Virus record (IMG/VR): IMGVR_UViG_3300020472_000061
Span: 1 to 40,666 of that record
Source: a virus
Reading direction: 5' to 3' (one strand)
Length of the DNA stretch: 40,666 nucleotides
In this document: positions 1-6,685 of the stretch, in pieces
Numbering within the stretch: position 1 is the first letter of the stretch
Layout of the letters: the number at the start of each line of letters is the position of its first letter
Translations under genes and position numbers: made by a program
Notes under the pieces: generated by a model
What the model was told of the DNA's origin: nothing
Databases searched by the model: none
What the model saw: only the letters and a program-made list of their open reading frames with translations

Positions 1-561
1 CTCTTTGTCGGACATCCCCTCACCTGTGGTCGCTCTTCCAGCCAAGCCTCTTGCCATAACGTATCTATCCAGAATAGCGCCAAGACCTAACGAAGCAGCT
101 CCGATAGCAGCCGGCTTTAGGCCAGGCTTTTTTGTAAGTAGGGTTCCGTACAGCCCAGCGCCGAGAAGGGCCATGCTGGATGGAGAGAATAGGTGCTCTT
201 GTAGGGATTTTGGCTTAGATCTAGGCTTTATCTTGATCCCCTTAAGGAGCAGTTTCTTCTCCTGCTCCGTAAGATCTCCACCCTCTCTCATCTTTGTTTT
301 TATGGTGTCCGGGTATGAGCCTCTAGCCATCCGAGTAAATAACCCAGTGGCTAAACCCGACCCAAGCCCGGCAAGAAGTATGTTCTTATTCTTGATGTTT
401 AGAAGCTCCGGTCGGATTCCGGGGATCTTACCGCTCCTGCCCAGGGCCCTGATCGCCGCTAGATTTCCGGCTGTCATGGCCCCAGAAAGCGCACCTCTCC
501 CAACAGGGTCTGACATAAACCTGCTTATCGGGTACGTTTTCTGGTCGGCTTCTTGCTTCAT
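1..561 (-). CDS. Gly/Ala-rich virion-module protein (C-terminus cut by window edge)
   Basis: An open frame starts at an ATG at 561 and runs 187 codons without a stop to the left edge, so its C-terminus is missing. The N-terminus is polar and basic (MKQEADQKTYPISRF). It is followed by stretches rich in Gly, Ala and Leu with GxxxG spacing (ALSGAMTAGNLAAI; LLAGLGSGLATGLF; ALLGAGLYGTLL; AAIGAASLGLGAIL), separated by very basic segments (KIKPRSKPKS). Such glycine-zipper segments often insert into or line membranes, and in podophages they occur in ejection proteins. That role is inference. The start lies one base beyond the stop of the upstream gene, as expected in this tightly packed minus-strand operon. 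Composition resembles the 213-, 202- and 610-aa neighbours. No family name is recognised. Confidence 0.8.
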   Translation of the reverse strand, partial: MKQEADQKTYPISRFMSDPVGRGALSGAMTAGNLAAIRALGRSGKIPGIRPELLNIKNKNILLAGLGSGLATGLFTRMARGSYPDTIKTKMREGGDLTEQEKKLLLKGIKIKPRSKPKSLQEHLFSPSSMALLGAGLYGTLLTKKPGLKPAAIGAASLGLGAILDRYVMARGLAGRATTGEGMSDKE

Positions 562-562
562 A

Positions 563-1204
563 TTAAATAGCTGCTAACTCGCCAGCCCCGCCAAGGAACG
601 CTCTGGAAAGAAGTGTGTCCTTCTTCTTCGCTCCTTCAATGTTCTTAGCCACTTCAGTAAGTGTCTTAACGTCCACAGGTTGAATGCCTTCCTCCTTGAA
701 CTGGAGAGAGCGTTTAAGGAAGGAGCCAGCGACAAGAGGATCAGAAGCCATCTTAGGATTAAACCGGTAAAGGGTACTAAAGATCCTTTTAACGTCCTTT
801 GAGCTTTCCCGCTTCAGGGCAGGGTTGTCATCCATCATGTCGTTGAAGTATTTCTTCTTCTTAAGCGGGCTGGAGATCGCCTCCGAGCCTGCATCTATCG
901 CCTTGATCCCTCCAGCAATACCTGCAGCGCCAGCGCCGAACATAAGAGCCTTTCGGCCAGGAGTCCCTTCGCCGATCATCCGCTCTTTAAAGGACTTCTT
1001 AGGCCCGAGCTTCTTCCATACCGCCGGTCCTGCTTTTTTCGCCCCTAAAGCCGCCGCCCCCAAGAGGGCCCCACGGAGAGCTTTTCCAAGCGCTTCAGGG
1101 CTTGTCATCTCCTTCATGAGCGACTTCTTAAAACCTAGATTAGGTTTCTTGGACTCACCCGCTGCCAGCTTCTCTAAAATACTCTGTTTTCTTGAATCTT
1201 CCAT
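563..1204 (-). CDS. Small basic Gly/Ala-rich virion-module protein, 213 aa
   Basis: The ORF begins with ATG immediately after the stop of the upstream 202-aa gene (no gap). The N-terminus carries ILEKLAAGES at residues 9-18, which matches the K-x-A-x-G-E-S element at the N-terminus of the helicase encoded at 4903-6684. The middle has two hydrophobic Gly/Ala segments, LGKALRGALLGAAALGAKKAG and GRKALMFGAGAAGIAGGI. Each is flanked by lysine-rich stretches, and this layout would suit a membrane-interacting or DNA-associated virion protein. The C-terminal third is helical and charged. No domain is recognised. The position at the distal end of the structural operon and the composition shared with the genes on both sides suggest an internal or ejected virion protein, but this is inference. 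Confidence 0.8.
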   Translation of the reverse strand: MEDSRKQSILEKLAAGESKKPNLGFKKSLMKEMTSPEALGKALRGALLGAAALGAKKAGPAVWKKLGPKKSFKERMIGEGTPGRKALMFGAGAAGIAGGIKAIDAGSEAISSPLKKKKYFNDMMDDNPALKRESSKDVKRIFSTLYRFNPKMASDPLVAGSFLKRSLQFKEEGIQPVDVKTLTEVAKNIEGAKKKDTLLSRAFLGGAGELAAI

Positions 1205-1813
1205 TTAGGAACCCCATACGTTTTTAGCCATAGGGTTCTCAAAGCTTGCCCCTGACCACTGTTTAGCAGTTTCTCTTGTAGGTTGTGTATTGAAACCTTC
1301 GGGCATAAAGCCCATAGCCACCTGACGATTCTCGGGTGATTTGGCCAGGTAGTACGTCATTAGCGCGCCCAGCCCGGTCATCATGGGATGCTTCATAGCA
1401 AAGCCGGTAATACCTTTTGGCCCGTACTTTCTTTTATAGAAAATGTCTTTTCCGCCCATCTTTCCGGACACGGCCTTGCCGGGAACTATGCCCCGCTTAA
1501 TCGCGTCAAACTCCACTCGGCTGATCTCTTCTAGGCCCTTACCAGCCCCACCAGCAATGGGGTGTAGCCTCTTTCCGCGCATTGGTCCGTAAGCAGCGGG
1601 ACGACCAAAAAGAATGTTTTTCCCTATGTTTCCGGCCCCGCGAACAGGCGCGCCAAATATTGACCCGAACAAGCCACCAAGGCCTTCCCGAGAAGCTCTT
1701 GAAAACCTGGAGTTGCCCCCAACAAATAGGTTCTCTTTATCACCAGTAACGAACTGATTTCTGAGCTTGTCTATAAGGTCTTCTTTTGCTGCCTTCTTCT
1801 CAAGGTAGTTCAT
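1205..1813 (-). CDS. Virion-module protein, 202 aa, Gly-rich, unknown
   Basis: The ATG at 1813 is preceded by AAGGA seven bases upstream, a good ribosome-binding site. The N-terminus (MNYLEKKAAKEDLIDKLRNQ) has the K-x-A pattern common in this module. The central part is Gly-, Arg- and Lys-rich (GGLFGSIFGAPVRGAGNIGKNILFGRPAAYG), and one short hydrophobic segment near residue 140 (MMTGLGALMTYYLAKS) could be a transmembrane helix. It lies between the 367-aa gene and the 213-aa gene in the same operon. I do not recognise a family. It belongs with the neighbouring glycine-zipper proteins by composition only. Confidence 0.78.
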   Translation of the reverse strand: MNYLEKKAAKEDLIDKLRNQFVTGDKENLFVGGNSRFSRASREGLGGLFGSIFGAPVRGAGNIGKNILFGRPAAYGPMRGKRLHPIAGGAGKGLEEISRVEFDAIKRGIVPGKAVSGKMGGKDIFYKRKYGPKGITGFAMKHPMMTGLGALMTYYLAKSPENRQVAMGFMPEGFNTQPTRETAKQWSGASFENPMAKNVWGS

Positions 1814-1823
1814 CTAAAATTCC

Positions 1824-2927
1824 TTACGCTTGAGGAGGCATTCCTGAAACAGGCTCGCCGCCAAGAGGCGGGGCTTCCGGGGCTGGGCCACCCATCATAG
1901 GAGGCGCAGCTTGAGGAGGCCCTGCTGGGACGGGCATTCCGCCCTGCCCAAATAAAGAAGCTGCACCCATAGGCGCAGGCCCCTTAATTATTGATAAAAG
2001 CTCTGTCATACCCATCTGCGCACGTTGAACAGCGCCCATGGTGGCAACGAGCTTACTAGAAGTGTTTTCTAGGTCAGTAACAAGGCCGGTAACTGGATTT
2101 CCCGGAGCGATCATTCCCCCAAAGGCAAGCTTTGTACCGCTATCGAAATCTGCCAGGTCTCCAACCTTATCCTTGATAACATCGACAAGTCCCTTAGAAG
2201 GTGTTCCTGCCATGATGGCGCTGGCGATTACAGCCGGGGGGTTGCCTGAGTTAGACGCCTCTTTGCAAAGGCTCTCAAGGCTTGCAAGCTTGACCGTGAA
2301 CTCATCCCCAAGACAAACAAGATCAGACTCCAGGCGGTCTTTTTCCCGGCGGAGATCTAAGAACTCTCGGGACTTCTCGGATATAGAGACTTCCGCCGAA
2401 GCGCTTTTCTCTAACCGACCCTTGTACATCTCCATGAACTGCTTTGTCTGCTCTGGCGTGTAGTCAGGATAAGCGGCTTTGACAGCCTCTTCCAGAGACA
2501 TTCCGCGAGCCATAAGGGTCTTTACCTTGCCCACGTTAGCCGTCTTTGTGAAGATGTCTTCAACAGAAGCCGACTCCTGACCAGGAACGTACTTGACCTT
2601 AGCCGGCTCCACGAATGAAGCAACTTTAGTTTTGTCTGGGGAGTTCTTTTGGGCCACTTGAGGGGCGGAGGCCATCTCGAAAGTGACATTTTTATCGTAG
2701 CCCAGCTTAAAAAGCTGGGAGAACGTCTCATTGTTGGCGAACTCTACAACACGCTTAATCTGCTCGTAGTTCAAGGAGGCCTCTTTAGAGAGGTCCGCAA
2801 GCGCATCGTTCAGCGGTGTTTTGTTCTCAACAAAGTTTGAAGCAGCCTTCTTTCCGATATAACGGAGCTTCTCCGCAGAAACCTCATCGGGCTCCTTGGA
2901 GGATAAAAAATCTTCGAATGCTGTCAT
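1824..2927 (-). CDS. Virion-module protein, 367 aa, K-x-A repeats and Pro/Met-rich tail
   Basis: The start is ATG at 2927 with AAGGAG five bases upstream, just after terL. The N-terminal 90 residues are helical and resemble a domain I have seen next to terminase and portal genes of other phages (LSKEASLNYEQIKRVVEF followed by an F/L-rich stretch), but I cannot name it. A probable coiled coil spans about residues 180-220 (SREFLDLRREKDRLESDL). The last 60 residues are low-complexity Pro, Gly, Met and Ala. The tetrapeptide K-x-A-[SAGN] occurs seven times by hand count (for example SKEAS, TKVAS, EKSAS, VKLAS, CKEAS), far above chance. Roles such as scaffold, internal core or head-tail protein are possible, and nothing in the sequence decides between them. 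Confidence 0.82.
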   Translation of the reverse strand: MTAFEDFLSSKEPDEVSAEKLRYIGKKAASNFVENKTPLNDALADLSKEASLNYEQIKRVVEFANNETFSQLFKLGYDKNVTFEMASAPQVAQKNSPDKTKVASFVEPAKVKYVPGQESASVEDIFTKTANVGKVKTLMARGMSLEEAVKAAYPDYTPEQTKQFMEMYKGRLEKSASAEVSISEKSREFLDLRREKDRLESDLVCLGDEFTVKLASLESLCKEASNSGNPPAVIASAIMAGTPSKGLVDVIKDKVGDLADFDSGTKLAFGGMIAPGNPVTGLVTDLENTSSKLVATMGAVQRAQMGMTELLSIIKGPAPMGAASLFGQGGMPVPAGPPQAAPPMMGGPAPEAPPLGGEPVSGMPPQA

Positions 2928-2949
2928 TTTAGCTCCTTAATAACTGTTA

Positions 2950-4584
2950 TCAACCTTTGTCATCCTTACCACCTAGTGGTGCAATGATATCAGGTCTTGG
3001 GTGTCTTATCATAGACACTAGAAAGCAATATGTCATGGCGTGGATCGTGTCATCCGTTGCTCCAGGCGTTTTAGTGACAACCGTTGTCCGCCTAGCCTCA
3101 TTGTATTCAGTAAAAACACTTAACAAATCCTCCGCAAAAGGGTGCTCAAAGTCTTCCCAAGCGGGGAGCTTAATTTCGTTTTTGCGATTTAGAGCGTTTA
3201 TCAAAGCCATAAGCGCTTCCGTCCTATTAACCATAAAACGGTGAAGCGCATTATCAAAGTATATCCTTCGAGTATTTACATACTGGTATCTAGCAAGCCG
3301 CTTGATGCCAAACGTTCTAATGAGCCTGTCATTGCGGTCAAAACCGCCGCCATAGTCAGCGCCTATTAATTTTATCTTATATTTATTTACCAGCTGCTCA
3401 ATGGCTGCGAGCGTGTTTTCTGGTTCAGCTTCCTCGCCTTCGAATCTCTTAAAGTACACGTATTGGAACTTATCCTTTACGTACCCGCCGATGGCCACAA
3501 CCGTGTAAGAGTTCTCGCCTGTCCCCCAGTCGATCCCCATGTACAAGTTATTCTTGGCTAGCCCCGCTGACCCGGCGAAGCTATTCCCTCCAGAAGATAG
3601 CTCCCTGAGAAGCTCCCTTGTTATGGGCTTCTGTCCAGAATCGTACCCAAGCCCAAGAACCTCGTTGTAAAACTGCGCTCTATTGTAGCGCTTTTTCTTG
3701 TCCCGTATTTCGTTCCAGTTAACCCACGGGGTGATCACCTGGGGGACGCGGTAACCCTCAAACGGGATAGCTATCGGAGGGTTTTTTAACCACTCCGGGG
3801 AGCGCATCGAAGCCCACTGGCATCTCGGATTTCGTGGGTCTATTGGCTTGCCGCACTTCTCACAAATAAGGCCAGTGTCCCCGATGTTTCTCTCGGAGAT
3901 AATGTTCCACTTGTTACAGGCCTCGCAAGGTATAACCCACTCGTTCTGGGTGGAGAACCTGCTCCAGTAGTAGCTGATCGTGTTGTCGAGACTCTTCGGC
4001 GTGCCGGAATATCGCAATATCTTGTATTGGGAGTGGGACAAGGCCTCCTCGATAACGGGGATGACCTCAGTTAGAATGTCCTGGATCTCATCCAGAAGAA
4101 GCATGTCTGCGGAGATACCACGAACACGATCAGCATGAAGGAATGCGTACCTAAGCGTAATATCGGACCCAGTTATAAACTTCTTATAAAGAACATTGTT
4201 CTTAGTGTTCTCTCCCCTGGTGAACGCCTGTACCTGCGGAGAGTACTCGACCGGTGTGGAGATTCTGTCCCTTGAGAATGTCTCTGTTTGCTGCTGAGTA
4301 GGGGACACAAAAAGGCTTCTGAAGTGCCTTTGGAGCAATGCGTAAGTTAGCGCGATATTACCCAGCGTCGTGCTCTTCTCAACCTGTCGACCACACTGCA
4401 GGAGAAGTCTTTTCGCCGGAGTATCGTAAATGGGGAGCAGATACTCCCTACCTGTAAAGTCGAACTTGTCTAAGTTCCCCTTGTTGGGCATCTTAAAGAA
4501 AGAGCCCACAAACTCTGAGGGGAACATATTGAACCCATCTGACGTGGCATCGAACTCTTCTACAGGCTTTTGAATCTTAAACAT
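2950..4584 (-). CDS. terL: Terminase large subunit (TerL), DNA-packaging ATPase/nuclease
   Basis: TerL pumps phage DNA into the procapsid through the portal and cuts concatemers. The 544-aa protein has the two-domain architecture. The ATPase domain has Walker A CGRQVEKSTT at residues 64-73 and Walker B MLLLDEIQDI with D165-E166. A zinc-ribbon-like insertion has C220, C223, C241 and C244. The RNase H-like nuclease domain has GIDWGTG (D352), IGADYGG (D410) and a C-terminal TDDTIHA acidic motif near residue 520. Length is normal for the family. The usual Gly before the Walker A Lys is Glu (E69), a variant seen in some phage terminases. The start overlaps the start of a plus-strand ORF, and no strong ribosome-binding site precedes it. 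A separate TerS is not evident; the 260-aa gene at 8863 is a weak candidate. Confidence 0.95.
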   Translation of the reverse strand: MFKIQKPVEEFDATSDGFNMFPSEFVGSFFKMPNKGNLDKFDFTGREYLLPIYDTPAKRLLLQCGRQVEKSTTLGNIALTYALLQRHFRSLFVSPTQQQTETFSRDRISTPVEYSPQVQAFTRGENTKNNVLYKKFITGSDITLRYAFLHADRVRGISADMLLLDEIQDILTEVIPVIEEALSHSQYKILRYSGTPKSLDNTISYYWSRFSTQNEWVIPCEACNKWNIISERNIGDTGLICEKCGKPIDPRNPRCQWASMRSPEWLKNPPIAIPFEGYRVPQVITPWVNWNEIRDKKKRYNRAQFYNEVLGLGYDSGQKPITRELLRELSSGGNSFAGSAGLAKNNLYMGIDWGTGENSYTVVAIGGYVKDKFQYVYFKRFEGEEAEPENTLAAIEQLVNKYKIKLIGADYGGGFDRNDRLIRTFGIKRLARYQYVNTRRIYFDNALHRFMVNRTEALMALINALNRKNEIKLPAWEDFEHPFAEDLLSVFTEYNEARRTTVVTKTPGATDDTIHAMTYCFLVSMIRHPRPDIIAPLGGKDDKG

Positions 4585-4795
4585 GAAAAACTACAAACGT
4601 ATTGTCGGGCAAATGTCCAGGGCCATGGGAAGTCTTCTCGTTGGATACGAGGTTATCGAATCAGCATGCATCATCTATATTAAGCCTCCGCTACACAAGG
4701 ACTCCATAGTTAGCATAAAAGCCTTAATACGTCATCACCAACCTAAAGCAAAGATACGGGTGTCTCCCAAAAAGGGTCGCATAGTTATTCGTTAG
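4583..4795 (+). CDS. Possible small antisense-strand gene, 70 aa
   Basis: This plus-strand ORF starts at an ATG overlapping the terL start codon on the opposite strand. It ends just inside the 3' end of the minus-strand Cys-rich gene, so it exactly fills the only 200-base gap in the left part of the virion operon. All three minus frames in the gap are broken by stops. The product is small and basic with alternating hydrophobic residues (SLLVGYEVIESACIIYIKPP) and a basic C-terminus (RVSPKKGRIVIR). It has no obvious ribosome-binding site and no recognised domain. The same layout, a plus-strand insert in the minus-strand operon, is seen at 19942-20282, where the genes are better supported. The gap could instead be untranslated. 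Confidence 0.4.
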   Translation: MKNYKRIVGQMSRAMGSLLVGYEVIESACIIYIKPPLHKDSIVSIKALIRHHQPKAKIRVSPKKGRIVIR

Positions 4796-5009
4796 GCTCT
4801 AGCGAAATGTAGGAATCGCATAGGAAGTCTTCTCGCACAGGGGACCTGTGCGATGTGCACTCTCCGTCACCCTTAAACCCTCTGCCAGCCGCGTAGATAA
4901 AGTTAGAGCAGCTTAGGCAGTTCTCCTGAGTTTTTGACACCCTCAGGCCTGGGGGACTCGGTTGATTTAGAAGGCCGTCCAAAATTGAAAAGTCGCGAGA
5001 AGAGTCCAA
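4785..5009 (-). CDS. Small Cys/His metal-binding-like protein, 74 aa
   Basis: The product has a compact C-x2-C motif (CLSCSNF), then C-x2-H (CTSHRS), then a final Cys before an aromatic (FLCDSYISLE). This arrangement is typical of small phage zinc- or Fe-S-binding proteins of unknown role. The start is a TTG at 5009 with GGGAG seven bases upstream. It lies inside the end of the helicase gene, giving a 107-base overlap in a different frame. A GTG near 4955 would shorten the overlap and keep all cysteines. An 8-bp perfect hairpin (4834-4852) lies within the Cys/His-coding part. The function is unknown; the conserved-looking metal-site spacing is the main reason to call it real. Confidence 0.65.
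   Translation of the reverse strand: MDSSRDFSILDGLLNQPSPPGLRVSKTQENCLSCSNFIYAAGRGFKGDGECTSHRSPVREDFLCDSYISLEPNE
4834..4852. repeat. Perfect 8-bp inverted repeat with 3-nt loop
   Basis: CGCACAGG, a GGA loop and CCTGTGCG form a perfect stem within the Cys-rich gene. There is no following T-run on either strand, so it is not a standard terminator. It may be an RNA stem near the end of the helicase-coding transcript, or chance. Confidence 0.35.
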
Positions 5010-6684
5010 CCTTTTTCTCCCTTTTAGGGTACACGTACCTGACTTCTCCTGAAGAGTCAGTGTATTTATACAGATGTTTTGGTGGCTTCTTTAGTGCAGA
5101 ATAGAACTGCTTGGTAGCCGTATGTTTTCTGCCGGCCACATTATACATCCATTGGTCGGTCGTCTGTGGGGCTTTTCGTCCGATAAGCTTCCCGAAAAAC
5201 CCAGGCTTCGCACTATCTGGCACAGTGCTTTGATAACGCCGGACATCTACTTTTCTCTCTTCTGGCGCTCGATGTTCCTGGCCACCGAGCCTTCTAGCTC
5301 GACCCTCAGCCTGCAGCACTCTCTCCGGGTTGAAGTGTCCGTCTAGAGCGTAGAACGCGGTCGAGTTCTTAAGATCGAGGCCTTCAGCACCAGCCCCACT
5401 AATTATTATGACCTTCTTCTTTCCTTCTTTGTATGCCTTAACACCGTCTTGACGAGTTATGGAGGTCACTTTGCTACCCCCAACGTCTGTCCCCTTCCCA
5501 ACAAAGACCGCGTGGTCAATACCACGATCCTTCAGCCCCTGAGACAGGACATCGATGCCGCCGGTGACAAGGTTGGAGTAAAGGACAACCTTTCTATCCG
5601 CCCCGTCCGCCAGGTGCTTTTCGGTATCGTCCAGAACCTTCCTTACCTTAGGCGTCTCTTTAGCTGAGCGAGATAGAGAGAAATCTCTTCTTCCAGTGTG
5701 CATGGAGTTGGCTAGTTGTCGAGCTTGGGATATCTGCCCGAATAGCTGCTTAGCATCTCGCACAGATACGTTTGGGTCTCCGCGAACGATTCTTTCTTTT
5801 ATTGGTCCCAGCCGGTCCAGCGCCAACTGGTACAAGGTGTACTGTTTTTTTGACATCGGTACGTAGACGTTTTGGACCTCTTTCTTAGGCATGGTCTTGC
5901 CCTTCAGGTCCTTAGTCGCCACGTAGTGAACACTAGGTCCAACTTCTTTCCGGAGCCCTTCTTCGTTTTTAACCCCAATTATCTTTTTTGGTGTTTTGCC
6001 AAAACCTTTTGCAAACCCAACCGTCTCAACAAACTTACGCTTAAACTGCTTAGGGCTGTATTCCCTCTCAGCCTCAGAAATAGTCATGAGCGTGGCCATT
6101 TCAGAAGGGCTGTTGTTAATCATGGAGGCCGTCAGGCCCATGAAATTAACAGCGTGCTTTCTAGCAGCTAGAGCAGCCTTGAAAGTAGAGGATTGCTCGT
6201 TCCGTGTTTTGTGGAATTCATCGAAGATCAAAGTGTCCGAGCCCGTCCTCTTCATCAGCCCCTCGGGGTCTCTTCGGAACTGCGCGTAACTGACCACGGT
6301 ATAGACCGCATCACCTTCAGAGCCTGGGCGGACAAACCCAGGCCTCTTAGCAACCTCTGAGGCCGACCCAACAATCTGAACGGTGCTGTCGGTGAATTTT
6401 TTTACACCGTTTTCTGCAAAGTTGTTACGTAGCCCAGAAGGTACAACCACAAGAGCCTTAGTGGCTTTACCTTTATCACGGAGCTTCTCAAATCCGTATA
6501 TGCTGGTAACGGTCTTACCGGTGCCCATTTCGTGGGCCAAAATCATCTTCCCACGGTTCTTAAAAAGCTTGTCTATTGCGGCCTTTTGGTGCGGGTACGG
6601 ACTAAACCACTCCTTCATAGCAGGTATGCGCTCTTCGGAGCTTTCGCCCTGCGCAGTCTTATATAGGAAGTGGTATAAACTCAT
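4903..6684 (-). CDS. SNF2-type superfamily 2 helicase/translocase, 593 aa
   Basis: All core SF2/SNF2 motifs are present: a Q-like element (YPHQKAAID, residues 30-38), motif I EMGTGKT (52-58), Ia VVVPSGLRNNF, II DEFH (155-158), III GLTAS, V GAGAEGLDLKNS and VI QAEGRARRLG (458-467). It should translocate on double-stranded DNA using ATP and might strip proteins or remodel DNA. The chosen ATG at 6684 is one base beyond the stop of the 610-aa gene; a longer frame upstream overlaps that gene and has no family support. It sits among virion genes rather than replication genes, and its N-terminus (SLYHFLYKTAQGES) shares K-x-A-x-G-E-S with the 213-aa protein. Packaging in the particle or a role in late transcription with the phage RNAP is inference. 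Confidence 0.9.
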   Translation of the reverse strand: MSLYHFLYKTAQGESSEERIPAMKEWFSPYPHQKAAIDKLFKNRGKMILAHEMGTGKTVTSIYGFEKLRDKGKATKALVVVPSGLRNNFAENGVKKFTDSTVQIVGSASEVAKRPGFVRPGSEGDAVYTVVSYAQFRRDPEGLMKRTGSDTLIFDEFHKTRNEQSSTFKAALAARKHAVNFMGLTASMINNSPSEMATLMTISEAEREYSPKQFKRKFVETVGFAKGFGKTPKKIIGVKNEEGLRKEVGPSVHYVATKDLKGKTMPKKEVQNVYVPMSKKQYTLYQLALDRLGPIKERIVRGDPNVSVRDAKQLFGQISQARQLANSMHTGRRDFSLSRSAKETPKVRKVLDDTEKHLADGADRKVVLYSNLVTGGIDVLSQGLKDRGIDHAVFVGKGTDVGGSKVTSITRQDGVKAYKEGKKKVIIISGAGAEGLDLKNSTAFYALDGHFNPERVLQAEGRARRLGGQEHRAPEERKVDVRRYQSTVPDSAKPGFFGKLIGRKAPQTTDQWMYNVAGRKHTATKQFYSALKKPPKHLYKYTDSSGEVRYVYPKREKKVGLFSRLFNFGRPSKSTESPRPEGVKNSGELPKLL

Positions 6685-6685
6685 T

